Assembly: GCA_904395885.1 (NCBI GenBank)
Contig: CAJFOF010000008.1
Span: 1-64,000, forward strand
DNA from: an uncultured Lachnospiraceae bacterium
GTDB taxonomy: Bacteria; Bacillota; Clostridia; Lachnospirales; Lachnospiraceae
Direction of reading: 5' to 3'
Length of the DNA stretch: 64,000 nt
Part shown: positions 9,572-17,902 of the stretch, one piece after another
How positions within the stretch are numbered: the first letter of the stretch is position 1
Layout of the letters: the number at the start of each line of letters is the position of its first letter
Program-made: the position numbers and the translations under genes
The notes under the pieces: generated by a model
Told to the model about the DNA's origin: nothing
Databases searched by the model: none
The model's input: only the letters and a program-made list of their open reading frames with translations

Positions 9572-10921
9572 CTATTCTCCTGCGATGGCTGCCATAGCCT
9601 CCTGCTGGGCCTGTGCCAGGGCATCGGCCGCCGATACCGACCCGTCAATCAGGACAGAGTCCAGGGCCGTCTGCATACTGGCGTATACATCCCAGTAATT
9701 CTTAGTTGACCACTGAGCCGACGCATACTGAAGCAGCCTGTCTGCAACCTCAAGCTGTGGATTTTCTGCATAGTAATCCTTTGTGATCTGCAGATCTGCC
9801 GCTGATTTGCGAACTGCAAAGTAACCGCTGACAGTCATCCATTTTGCAGAAACTTCCGGGCTTGTCATATATTTCATAAATTCCCAGGAAGCCGCCTTTC
9901 TGGACTCTGACTGGCCGCTGGTCATGATTAAGCCGCCTCCGCCGTAGGAGAATCCCGGTTCCGTCTGCACCGGAACCATTCCCACGTTCCACTGAGCAGT
10001 CTGGTCTGCCGCCACAAATCCCAGATTTCCAGTGGTGTTGAGCATCATGGCACAGCTCCCCGCCACAAAATCTTCCGCCGCGGATGCATAAGAATTGATC
10101 ATTCCCCCGCTTTTGATCATATTGGACATAAAGTCCAGGCTGTCCACCGCCTGCTGACTGTCAAACGCCGTCTCCACATTGCTCTTGATCAAACTTCCAG
10201 AATCTGACATGGTAAGAGCCTCCAGCACCCACACATCAGATGGGAATTCGATGGGTACAATGGACGGATCATAGGCTGTAATCGCGTCAATGGCAGCCAG
10301 CATCTCTTCCCAGTTTTCCGGAGCCTTGGCATTGGCAGCGTCTAGAATATCCTGATTGTAGTATAGCACGCAGACGCTGTGCTGGAAAGGAAGGCCGTAG
10401 GTCTTTCCATCTTCCATGACAAAATTCCCCCAGAATCCATCCACGAAATCAGAAGACCACTCTTCTCCCTCCGCTTCAATCAGCGGTGTGATATCCTCCA
10501 CCATTCCCACGTTATAATAATCAACAATGTCCAGCATTCCCGAGAGGATTACATCGGGGCCGTTGCCCGCCGCCAGATCCGACATGGCTTTCTGGGCCGT
10601 CTGCTTGTAGGAACCGGTGTAAACTGCGGTGACATGAATGTCCGGATGGGTCTCATTAAATTCCGCCACGATCTCTTCCATTCCGTTGGCTAGATCGCCG
10701 CCCACCTGAGTCGGATAGTAGAACCACAGATTTTCCGCTTCCCCGGTTTCTCCGCTGCTCTCGCCTGCCGTTGTCTCTTCTGACGACGCTGGCTGGGAAG
10801 CCGCTTCCTGAGTGACTTCCGCCTGAGAAGTTTCCGGCGCTGTCCCGCCGGATGAGCATCCTCCGGCCAGTGCCGCTGCAAGAACAATGGAAACTGTCAT
10901 TGAAGGTTTAAGTTTGAGCAT
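9572..10921 (-). CDS. ABC importer solute-binding lipoprotein (UgpB-like)
   Basis: Extracellular receptor of a CUT1-type ABC importer, 449 residues. A lipoprotein signal peptide ends in the lipobox LAGGC (Cys22), followed by a low-complexity Ser/Thr/Glu linker and a family 1 solute-binding domain. The segment VYTGSYKQT resembles the glycerol-3-phosphate-binding UgpB family, as does the aromatic start of the domain (WFYYPTQVGG). The ATG at 10921 is used because AGGAGG lies eight bases upstream; the TTG six bases earlier is too close. It is third in the operon after two permeases. The ligand may be a glycerol-phosphate or phosphodiester, or a plain sugar; sequence alone does not decide. Confidence 0.85.
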   Translation of the reverse strand: MLKLKPSMTVSIVLAAALAGGCSSGGTAPETSQAEVTQEAASQPASSEETTAGESSGETGEAENLWFYYPTQVGGDLANGMEEIVAEFNETHPDIHVTAVYTGSYKQTAQKAMSDLAAGNGPDVILSGMLDIVDYYNVGMVEDITPLIEAEGEEWSSDFVDGFWGNFVMEDGKTYGLPFQHSVCVLYYNQDILDAANAKAPENWEEMLAAIDAITAYDPSIVPIEFPSDVWVLEALTMSDSGSLIKSNVETAFDSQQAVDSLDFMSNMIKSGGMINSYASAAEDFVAGSCAMMLNTTGNLGFVAADQTAQWNVGMVPVQTEPGFSYGGGGLIMTSGQSESRKAASWEFMKYMTSPEVSAKWMTVSGYFAVRKSAADLQITKDYYAENPQLEVADRLLQYASAQWSTKNYWDVYASMQTALDSVLIDGSVSAADALAQAQQEAMAAIAGE

Positions 10922-10973
10922 GTCCAATTCCTCCTAAGATAAGTTAAGTTATATATAAAATTTATTGGAACCC

Positions 10974-11804
10974 TTATTTAATCCCTGAGGTGACAAAGCT
11001 GTTGACAAACTGTTTCTGGAATATCACAAACAGCAGGAGCAGCGGAAATGACACCAGAATGGCCGCCGTCATGGTCAATCCCCATTCAGATCCGCTCTCC
11101 GCCTGAAGGCCGAAAAACGTCATGGCGATGGGAAGGATCCGTTTTTCCGGTGTTTTCGTAATCAGCATAGGCCAGAAAAATGCATTCCACTGGTAGACGC
11201 AGGTGATAATCGAAAATGCCGTAATGTAGGGTTTGATCAGGGGAACCCCGATTCTGATCATATAATGAAAATCCCCACAGCCGTCTATCTTGGCGCTGTC
11301 GTAGAGCGCTGACGGAAGCTGGCGGAATGCCTGGCGGAACATGAAGATGGCCTGGGCCGATACAATATAGGGCAGCATAATGCCAAACATAGTATCGTAG
11401 GCGCCCAGATGGAGCACAGTCATATAATTTGACAGCATGGTGCTCTCCGGCGAGATCATCAGCCGCATCAGCACCAGCAGGAAAAAGATCCCGGCCCCGC
11501 GGAATTTCAGAATAGCAAAGGCGTAGGCCGCCGGGATTGCCACCACCATCTGAACCGCCCACACGCTGATGGTGAGAATGATGGTATTGCGATAGTACAA
11601 AAGCCAATCCGCCCGTCCCCACACTTCCGTCATGTTTTCTCTCAGTGCCTGAAGGTTGGGCGTAATGCTCAGCGGTTCCCGCAGGATCTCCCCCTGGGTT
11701 TTCATCGCGGTGATGCAGATCCAGAACAGCGGAAACAATGCAAATACAGAGAGAATCAAAATCAGGCTGTTGACCGCAAAGGATCTGCATTTTTTACTGT
11801 TCAT
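10974..11804 (-). CDS. ABC importer permease, MalG/UgpE type
   Basis: A 276-residue inner-membrane permease with about six transmembrane segments, of the carbohydrate uptake CUT1 family. The cytoplasmic coupling (EAA) loop is YDSAKIDGCGDF followed by IGVPLIKP. The start at 11804 (MNSKKCRSF) was chosen over the longer frame because GGAAGG precedes it and it overlaps the partner permease by only 11 bases. It forms a heterodimer with the product of 11794-12657. No ATPase is encoded in the operon, so a shared MsmX-like ATPase elsewhere would be needed. Confidence 0.9.
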   Translation of the reverse strand: MNSKKCRSFAVNSLILILSVFALFPLFWICITAMKTQGEILREPLSITPNLQALRENMTEVWGRADWLLYYRNTIILTISVWAVQMVVAIPAAYAFAILKFRGAGIFFLLVLMRLMISPESTMLSNYMTVLHLGAYDTMFGIMLPYIVSAQAIFMFRQAFRQLPSALYDSAKIDGCGDFHYMIRIGVPLIKPYITAFSIITCVYQWNAFFWPMLITKTPEKRILPIAMTFFGLQAESGSEWGLTMTAAILVSFPLLLLFVIFQKQFVNSFVTSGIK

Positions 11805-12657
11805 AGTTGACCTTCCTTTCTCCGACAAACAGATAGACCACGGTAAACAGAAGGAGGCCCAGGAACAGTACGGTGCTGAGAGCGCTGCCATAGCCAATGT
11901 CCCAGTTGGTGATTCCTTCCTGATAGATATAGTAAATCATGGTATTCGTGGAGTTCCCCGGCCGCCCTTGAGTCAGGATATAGATCAGATCCACTGACTG
12001 GAAGCTCCCTACCACGGACAAAAGGATCACTGCAAAGGCCGTAGGGCTGATCAGAGGAATCACAACGTGCCATACCCACTTGACAACGCTTTTGCTGTCC
12101 ATGGAGTAGGCCTCCCACAGCTCTTCTGAGATCGTCTGGATTCCCGACAGGAAAAAGAGGAAGTTAAAGCCCACAGTCTTCCACACAGAGATCAACACCA
12201 GCACATACAGAGTGAGCTGGTAGCTGTTGAGCCACTGTATCCTTGTGTGAAGAAGCATATTGACGATCCCTCTGGTGGGATGCAGGATATACATCCAGAC
12301 CATGGCGCCTACCGTCCAGGGCAAAATATACGGGTAGAACAGCGCCACCTTGAAAATGCCTTTCATCCGGTTCTTTTTCCCTGAGGCCAGGAGAGCCGTC
12401 AGAAATCCCAACACAGTCGAAAGGACTACCTGAAGGATTCCAAAAATCAGAGTGTTTGCCGCCACCTCGCGAAAAACCGGGCTTTCCACCATTTCCCTGT
12501 AATTTTTTAGACCCACAAAGTCTGTGTAAGACAGGACAGCATCTGTGTCAAAAAAGGAAAGCCATGCCGACCGCAAGATCGGGTAAATCGTAAACAGCAC
12601 CAAAAAGACGAATGCCGGCAATATGTACAAGTAATTTTTCATCTGTTTCTTTCTCAT
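11794..12657 (-). CDS. ABC importer permease, MalF/UgpA type
   Basis: A 287-residue inner-membrane permease with six predicted helices. It begins with a short basic N-terminus and YILPAFVFLVLFTIYPI, the common start of UgpA/LacF proteins. The coupling loop is EAYSMDSKSVVKW followed by VVIPLISP. First gene of the importer operon, with GAGGT upstream of the ATG and a possible operator and attenuator in the 200-base leader. Partner of the MalG-type permease. Confidence 0.9.
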   Translation of the reverse strand: MRKKQMKNYLYILPAFVFLVLFTIYPILRSAWLSFFDTDAVLSYTDFVGLKNYREMVESPVFREVAANTLIFGILQVVLSTVLGFLTALLASGKKNRMKGIFKVALFYPYILPWTVGAMVWMYILHPTRGIVNMLLHTRIQWLNSYQLTLYVLVLISVWKTVGFNFLFFLSGIQTISEELWEAYSMDSKSVVKWVWHVVIPLISPTAFAVILLSVVGSFQSVDLIYILTQGRPGNSTNTMIYYIYQEGITNWDIGYGSALSTVLFLGLLLFTVVYLFVGERKVNYEQ

Positions 12658-12681
12658 TCTGTTTACCTCACAAAATACAAA

Positions 12682-12734
12682 AGTCTGACCATCTCAGCCC
12701 CGCGCCCCAGCACGGATCCAAAAATAGTCAGACT
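12682..12734 (-). terminator. Hairpin with T-rich tail ahead of the importer operon (terminator or attenuator)
   Basis: The arms AGTCTGAC (12727-12734) and GTCAGACT (12682-12689) pair perfectly and run into TTTGTATTTTG on the minus strand. The hairpin ends only 24 bases before the permease start. It could terminate the gene at 12860-13840 or act as an attenuator in the importer leader. Confidence 0.5.
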
Positions 12735-12780
12735 CTCAACACCTGCAAAAAAAGTGATCCCCTTGTTTTTTCAATTATGA

Positions 12781-12791
12781 TGGTACCACCA
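12781..12791. promoter_or_regulatory. Candidate GntR/FadR-type operator
   Basis: TGGTACCACCA (minus strand TGGTGGTACCA) fits the FadR-subfamily pattern TNGTNNNACNA exactly, with the core palindrome GGTACC. It lies about 125 bases upstream of the importer operon. No GntR gene is in the window, and an 11-base match can occur by chance. Confidence 0.35.
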
Positions 12792-12859
12792 CTTGCAGGC
12801 CTCAACTATCAGATTTTTGTAAAATTTCAGTAACCTTTCTATAAAATCATCTGCATTGG

Positions 12860-13840
12860 CTACTCGCCCGTTTTGTGCAGGTGGAAATACCAGATGATCG
12901 CTCCGCTGGCACCCACCGACAGGGCCACCAATCCTAGAACCGTCAGCCAGAGCGACAGTCCGGAAGCCGCATTTTCTTCTCCCAGCGCCTCCGCCATAGT
13001 AGCCGGAAGCTCCTGCGGCAACGTTTTTAAGGGCAGGATTTCATCTGTCTTTCCTGCGTGTACTGGCAGGTCTGTAGCAGTCGGATCGGTCAGAGAGATC
13101 CACACATCTCTGACGCCATAGTAGTAGACAATATGGCCCCACTCTCTTCCGTCCTGATCCGTATACAAATAGTCTACATGGAGGTTGTCATCCACAGAAG
13201 GGATGGTCCCAGAAGTGCTGCCGGAACCGGGGTAGGTCCAGCACTGCATCTCTTCCCCCTCCTCCAGGTTCACCTTTTCCTGACCGGACGCCAGCTCCAG
13301 TTCGTCTCTATGTTCTTCCATAAATGCCTCGCTGTCGTATACCAGGGACACATCCTCCATTCGGATCCAGCCGGTCATAACTTCTGCCCCGTCCTCCCCA
13401 GGAGCACCGTAGTTTGGGGTCACATCGCCGTCTGCTGTCCTCTGATATTGAATAACGCCCCAATTTACGCCGTCGCTGTCCGTATAGGTGAAGGATACAT
13501 ACACCAGGGTGCCATTTTCCAACCCATCTGTGATGTTCTGGTTTTCAGGATCATCCACTACATAGAGATACCCCTGCTCCTGGTTTACAAAGTAATTCCG
13601 GTCCTGGTGGACAAATTCATCCCGCCTGTCCTCATCCCAGCTCTTTTCCATATAGAAGGGATCCTCCGGTTCCCAGATCACATCGGCCTGAGCAGGAAAT
13701 AGCCCGGAAACTATTTTCCCGATGGGCTCGTTCATAAAGTTTCTCAGGGGACCAGGAATGACAGCCGCCCCCAGGGCAAGGACCGCCAGCGTTGCTCCCA
13801 AAGCACAGGCAGCCCCAGCCTTTCTCCAAATTTTTCTCAT
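12860..13840 (-). CDS. Hypothetical secreted, membrane-anchored protein with SH3-like segments
   Basis: I do not recognise a named family. The 326-residue product has an N-terminal hydrophobic segment (about residues 8-32) after a basic start. An acidic, aromatic-rich extracellular region contains two similar stretches, DSDGVNWGVIQYQ and DQDGREWGHIVYYY, each followed by a W-I element, resembling SH3-like beta folds. A C-terminal transmembrane helix (about 295-318) ends in a short basic tail. Both termini are thus hydrophobic, suggesting a surface protein held in the membrane. The ATG at 13840 is preceded by AGGAGAGGA; the longer frame is discounted. It is downstream of two membrane protein genes on the same strand. 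Confidence 0.7.
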   Translation of the reverse strand: MRKIWRKAGAACALGATLAVLALGAAVIPGPLRNFMNEPIGKIVSGLFPAQADVIWEPEDPFYMEKSWDEDRRDEFVHQDRNYFVNQEQGYLYVVDDPENQNITDGLENGTLVYVSFTYTDSDGVNWGVIQYQRTADGDVTPNYGAPGEDGAEVMTGWIRMEDVSLVYDSEAFMEEHRDELELASGQEKVNLEEGEEMQCWTYPGSGSTSGTIPSVDDNLHVDYLYTDQDGREWGHIVYYYGVRDVWISLTDPTATDLPVHAGKTDEILPLKTLPQELPATMAEALGEENAASGLSLWLTVLGLVALSVGASGAIIWYFHLHKTGE

Positions 13841-13878
13841 AATTGTCCTCTCCTCTTTATCGATTCTTCTGATGCCTG

Positions 13879-14262
13879 TTATATCAATTTCTGTAAAAAC
13901 GCCCCCGCCCAGTAGGAAAACAAGTTTGCTGAAATTGAAAACAGCCACGGGCGGCGGATCCCTCTGCTGTACTTCCGGTAAGACAAAGCTTCCACTGATA
14001 TCGCAGCCAGTTCCAAAATTCCTTTAACCGCCCACAGGCAGATATTCTCCGCCCCATTTTTTGCCCCGCCTGGAAAAAGCCAGACGGCAGCCAAATAGTA
14101 AAACGCCACCACAGCAGGGTTGGTCATAAGATTCGCCGCGGCCACCAGCATCAGTTCCCGCCTTTCTCTGATCTTCCAGGTCCAGGCAAATACAAGTTCC
14201 AAAATCAGCGTTACAGTCAGCGATACCCCCATAGAAGCAAATATCCAGGCGCCTATTTTCAT
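13879..14262 (-). CDS. Small integral membrane protein of unknown function
   Basis: A 127-residue protein with about four hydrophobic helices and short basic loops (KIRERRE, YRKYSRGIRR). No motif is recognised. Its start codon overlaps the stop of the preceding MFS-like gene (ATGA-type overlap), so the two are probably translationally coupled and may act together. It is followed after 38 bases by the SH3-like envelope protein gene. Confidence 0.65.
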   Translation of the reverse strand: MKIGAWIFASMGVSLTVTLILELVFAWTWKIRERRELMLVAAANLMTNPAVVAFYYLAAVWLFPGGAKNGAENICLWAVKGILELAAISVEALSYRKYSRGIRRPWLFSISANLFSYWAGAFLQKLI

Positions 14263-15275
14263 TCTCTCACAACCTTAATTCCATTTAACAGTAATATCAG
14301 CGATACCCCGCACAAAAAGGCCAGCCCCATTCCAGGGTATGGGAATATCTCCGTCAAGGATGCCGCATCCAGATAAACCGGACAAAATCCCAGAAACAGG
14401 CAAAACGTCATAAGGCCAAAGACAAACCCCTTGGCACCTGGCAGGATTTTCGCTGCAGCCCAGAGAGTCAGCGGCATCGTCATATTCCAGAAAAACACAG
14501 CCAGAATTCCGGCCAAAGGATAGCCCGAAAACAGGTACAGACCCCCCGCCAGGGCCACCGACCAGAACGCTGTTTTTTTCAGACCAATAATATCAGCCAG
14601 AAAGCCTCCTGCCATTTTTCCAAGCCCGGTAGCACAGGCGATAAAGGCTCCTGCTCCCAGCCAGTCAAAGGTCTGAACCATTCCCAGATACGACCGAAAA
14701 ATTACTACCAGCCCCAAGCATACTGCCGCCGCTGCCGCTCCTCTGGTTCGGATTCCATCATAGGAAACCGGCAGGTTCTCAGATGCTCTCCAAAGACCTT
14801 TCCGTTTTACCCCATAAATCATGACGGCAGTCCCGCTTAAAAGCAAAAGCGCCGGCCAATCCCTCAGCCCGACAGCTCCCTTTCCCAGGACTGTACCGAC
14901 AAAAAGACCGATTGATCCGGGCGCTACAAATACTCCCAAAAAACCCGTGTTATCTTTGCTGGAATTTAAAACATCCAGCCCTCCCCCTACATGAAACATG
15001 CCGTTTCCCAGGCCGGCAATCACCGCGCCCGCCACTCCGTTTACTCCGCAGACCAGATAAGCGGCAGCGATCAAAATACAGCCGGCTGCAGAGAGCTTTC
15101 CATTCTTATTCCAGCCATCCGCCGCTGCACCTATAGGCATCTGCAGAGCAAAGGCACAGAAATTATAGAGGAGCAAGCACAGATACCACTGACTTGTCCC
15201 ATATATTCCGGCAAACATCAAATATGCACAGGCAAAATCCACCAACAGGTGAACCGCTCCATAAATGGCTACCAT
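14259..15275 (-). CDS. MFS-like transporter
   Basis: A 338-residue polytopic membrane protein with about ten hydrophobic helices, shorter than typical 12-helix MFS members (about 400). MFS-like marks are the loop between helices 2 and 3 (QMPIGAAADGWNKNGK, the position of the G-x-x-x-D-R-x-G-R motif) and the repeated GLGNGMFHVGGG type helices. The ATG at 15275 sits seven bases after GGGAGG; the ATG at 15281 is too close. An extended -10 box (TGC-TATACT) lies at 15298-15303. Substrate unknown; coupled with the 127-residue membrane protein. Confidence 0.65.
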   Translation of the reverse strand: MVAIYGAVHLLVDFACAYLMFAGIYGTSQWYLCLLLYNFCAFALQMPIGAAADGWNKNGKLSAAGCILIAAAYLVCGVNGVAGAVIAGLGNGMFHVGGGLDVLNSSKDNTGFLGVFVAPGSIGLFVGTVLGKGAVGLRDWPALLLLSGTAVMIYGVKRKGLWRASENLPVSYDGIRTRGAAAAAVCLGLVVIFRSYLGMVQTFDWLGAGAFIACATGLGKMAGGFLADIIGLKKTAFWSVALAGGLYLFSGYPLAGILAVFFWNMTMPLTLWAAAKILPGAKGFVFGLMTFCLFLGFCPVYLDAASLTEIFPYPGMGLAFLCGVSLILLLNGIKVVRE

Positions 15276-15297
15276 TCCCATTCCTCCCGTCGGTTTC

Positions 15298-15306
15298 AGT
15301 ATAGCA
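15298..15306 (-). promoter_or_regulatory. Extended -10 promoter for the MFS-like gene
   Basis: TGC-TATACT on the minus strand, about 16 bases ahead of the start region; there is no good -35 box. Confidence 0.45.
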
Positions 15307-15463
15307 TTGAATTCTTGCGTTATCCTTACTTTTTTTATAAAGAATCCTTACCGGAAGATTAATACTTTTCCATATTTTGTCTTTTCAATCTTCTGCTATC
15401 CGTTCTGCAGTCCTCTCCTTTTCCGGAGCAACCACTCAAACAACTGCGGCACATATTAAAAAT

Positions 15464-15499
15464 CCTGCCCAGGTACTCGCTTTCAAGCACCCGGACAGG
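15464..15499 (-). terminator. Terminator of the osmoprotectant-type ABC operon
   Basis: An imperfect stem on the minus strand (CCTG...CAGG with inner GGT-GCT/AGC...ACC) is followed by GATTTTTAA. It lies 20-55 bases after the ATPase stop codon. Confidence 0.55.
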
Positions 15500-15519
15500 T
15501 ACAAACCCATCGTTGATAT

Positions 15520-16272
15520 CTATTCTTCATCTTCGTCTAACAGCCGGGCGACAAAATCGCTTCCCGGATTTTCTTTTATCGCCTTCGGTGTGTCCAGCCG
15601 CACAATCTTTCCTTCCTTCATCACCAGAACCCGGTCTCCCAGACGAAGAGCTTCCCGGATATCATGAGTTACAAAGAGGATCGTAAGTCCCAGACTCTTG
15701 TGGAGATTCTTCAACTCCTTCTGGAGACCTCTTCGCGTAATGCTGTCTACCGCCCCAAAAGGCTCGTCCATCAATAAGATGGAGGGATTGGCCGCCAGAG
15801 CGCGGGCAATCCCCACTCGCTGTTTCTGGCCGCCGGAAAGCTCTGAGGGATACCGGTCAGCCATCGCTGCATCCAGTCCCACCACAGTCAGCAGCCGTTG
15901 GATCTGCCGGTTTTCCTCCTGCCGGTTCCATCTTTTAGAGAGCGAGGGAACGTATGCGATGTTCTGACGCACTGTCATGTGAGGAAACAGTCCCACATTC
16001 TGAATTGCATAGCCGATCTCTCTGCGGAGTTTAATCAGGTCAGATGTCCCCACATCCTGTCCATTTACCTCCACTGTGCCGGACGACGGGAGCAGCAGGC
16101 CGTTGACCAGTCTCAGCATCGTCGTCTTTCCGCAGCCGGAAGTACCGATAATGGTAAGGCACTCGCCTTTTTGCACTTCCAGAGAAAAGTCTTTTAAAAT
16201 CTCGTTATCTCCAAAAGAGACCGACACATGCTGAAAATTTACAGCAATATCATACGTGTTTCCATTATTCAT
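15520..16272 (-). CDS. Osmoprotectant-type ABC transporter ATP-binding protein (OpuCA/ProV-like)
   Basis: The ATPase that energises import of quaternary amines such as glycine betaine, carnitine or choline. It has 250 residues with Walker A GTSGCGKTT at 43-51, Q-loop near residue 91, signature LSGGQKQR at 145-152, Walker B ILLMDEP ending in Glu170, and a switch His in VTHD. It lacks the C-terminal CBS domains that sense ionic strength in OpuA/OpuCA, so gating by osmolarity through CBS is not expected. It overlaps the binding protein gene by eight bases and is last in the operon. Confidence 0.85.
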   Translation of the reverse strand: MNNGNTYDIAVNFQHVSVSFGDNEILKDFSLEVQKGECLTIIGTSGCGKTTMLRLVNGLLLPSSGTVEVNGQDVGTSDLIKLRREIGYAIQNVGLFPHMTVRQNIAYVPSLSKRWNRQEENRQIQRLLTVVGLDAAMADRYPSELSGGQKQRVGIARALAANPSILLMDEPFGAVDSITRRGLQKELKNLHKSLGLTILFVTHDIREALRLGDRVLVMKEGKIVRLDTPKAIKENPGSDFVARLLDEDEE

Positions 16273-17245
16273 TGGTGATCAATCCTTTTTCCGTAAGGAA
16301 GTCCAGAGCGATCTGGTGCTCATCCAGCCCCTCGATCTCCAGCTTATAGTTCAGCTCTGCCATCTCCGTGTCTGTCAGAATACCATCCATCTTCATCAGT
16401 GCTTCCTCCAGGCCCGGATATTCTTCCAGTGTATCTTCACGGACAACCGTAGAGCAGTAATAATTTGCCTGCAGCTTCAAGTCGTCTTCCAGAGCCACCA
16501 CATCGCCGCTTCCTAGCTGGGCATCGGTGGTGAATCCATTGGTCACATCAATTTCCCCGTTGGCCATGGCCTGGTACTTCAGACCGATATCAATATCCAT
16601 AACGTCCTTAAATTCCAAGCCGTAAGTCTCACACAGCAGTCCGAATCCGTCCTCTCTCTCAATGTAATCCGGATTGCCTCCAAATACCAGCTCTCCGGAA
16701 ACAGCCGCCAGATCGGAGGTAGTCTTCAGGTTGTACTGCTGGGCAACATCGCTGCGTACAGCAACTGCAAATGTATTGTTAAAACCGTACAGGCCGACCC
16801 AGTCCATGCCGTATTTCTCATGGTATTCTTTCTGCAATGTCTCCCATATCTCTTCATCGGAAACCCCACTGGCACTGTGATCCAGCACCATTACGTATCC
16901 GCTGGAAGTATACTCCGGATAGAGGTCAAACTCACCAGCTTCCATAGCCGGATGAATATTGGATGTACCGCCTCCGATTCCCTGTGTCACATTAACTGTA
17001 TAATCGGTACTGTCTTCAATCAGAATCTTCAGCATCTCTCCCAAAATATACTGCTCTGTCATAGGTTTTGTGGCAATCTCAATGGGATCTTTCTCTGCCT
17101 GGGAAGCCGCCGCCGTATTCTCGGCTACCTCCTGAGACTCCGTCTGGCTGCTCTCCTGAACCTGTGGGCTCTGTCCGGAACATGCCGTCAGGCTGACAAG
17201 GATTCCTGTCCCAATAGCTGCTGCTGCAAATCTAAATTTCTTCAT
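16265..17245 (-). CDS. Osmoprotectant-type ABC substrate-binding lipoprotein (OpuCC/ProX-like)
   Basis: Membrane-anchored receptor for a quaternary-amine importer, 326 residues. The signal peptide ends in lipobox LTAC (Cys22). The mature domain starts DPIEIATKPMTEQYILGEML, the usual opening of the OpuAC/glycine-betaine-binding fold, and has GLYGFNNTFAVAVR, typical of the OpuC/YehZ group. Ligand-cage aromatic residues cannot be placed confidently by eye. It lies two bases after the permease gene, in an operon led by a ferredoxin/PNPOx protein. Confidence 0.85.
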   Translation of the reverse strand: MKKFRFAAAAIGTGILVSLTACSGQSPQVQESSQTESQEVAENTAAASQAEKDPIEIATKPMTEQYILGEMLKILIEDSTDYTVNVTQGIGGGTSNIHPAMEAGEFDLYPEYTSSGYVMVLDHSASGVSDEEIWETLQKEYHEKYGMDWVGLYGFNNTFAVAVRSDVAQQYNLKTTSDLAAVSGELVFGGNPDYIEREDGFGLLCETYGLEFKDVMDIDIGLKYQAMANGEIDVTNGFTTDAQLGSGDVVALEDDLKLQANYYCSTVVREDTLEEYPGLEEALMKMDGILTDTEMAELNYKLEIEGLDEHQIALDFLTEKGLITNE

Positions 17246-17247
17246 CT

Positions 17248-17898
17248 TTAAATCATTCTCCGTTTCTTTTTATAAGCTTTTTCTGCCAGCCCCAACAGCA
17301 GATCCGCCGCCAGCGCCAAAAGCGCGATTAAAATGCTCCCTGCAAATGTCATAGCTGGATTGTAAATACTGATTCCACGGTATATCGCTTTTCCCAGGCC
17401 GCTGGCTCCGATATAGGAAGCCAGGCCGCACATGGAGATCGCCATAACGGTCATACTTCTGAGACCAGTCAGAATGACCGGAAGGGCCAGAGGAAGTTTC
17501 ACTCGCCTCAAAATCTGCATCCGGGTGCTTCCCATCGCTTTTGCCGCTTCCAAAATATCCTGGTCAACCGTCACCAGGCCGGTGTAGGTATTCCTCACCA
17601 TCGGCATCAAAGCATATATAGAAATAGCCGTAACCGCATTGCGGTCGCCGATTCCCAAAAGCGGGATCAGGATACCCAGCATGGAAATGGACGGAATTGT
17701 ATAAAAGACATTGCAGATTCCAATCACAGCCGGAGCCGCCTTTCTGTATTCAGACAGCAGGATGCCGATCAGCAGCCCCAGGGTACCCGCAATTAAAATC
17801 GCCATGGCTGACAGTCTTACGTGGGCCCCTAAAAGTTCCAAAAACCAGGAGCCTCTTTCGATATACAGTTGAATCACTTCTTGTAAAAATGCAATCAT
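17248..17898 (-). CDS. Osmoprotectant-type ABC permease (OpuCB/ProW-like)
   Basis: A 216-residue inner-membrane permease with about five to six helices. The EAA coupling loop reads EAAKAMGSTRMQILRRVKLPLALP, the standard form in OpuCB and YehW/YehY permeases. One permease gene is present, so it probably homodimerises, though OpuC systems usually carry two permease genes (OpuCB and OpuCD). It starts four bases after the PNPOx/ferredoxin gene. Confidence 0.88.
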   Translation of the reverse strand: MIAFLQEVIQLYIERGSWFLELLGAHVRLSAMAILIAGTLGLLIGILLSEYRKAAPAVIGICNVFYTIPSISMLGILIPLLGIGDRNAVTAISIYALMPMVRNTYTGLVTVDQDILEAAKAMGSTRMQILRRVKLPLALPVILTGLRSMTVMAISMCGLASYIGASGLGKAIYRGISIYNPAMTFAGSILIALLALAADLLLGLAEKAYKKKRRMI

Positions 17899-17902
17899 AG
17901 TC

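Noticed and set aside
12770-12800. GGTGGTACC resembling a T-box sequence ahead of the importer operon
   Set aside because: No specifier loop, no anticodon-matching stem, and no aminoacyl-tRNA or amino acid gene follows; a GntR-type palindrome is a simpler reading.
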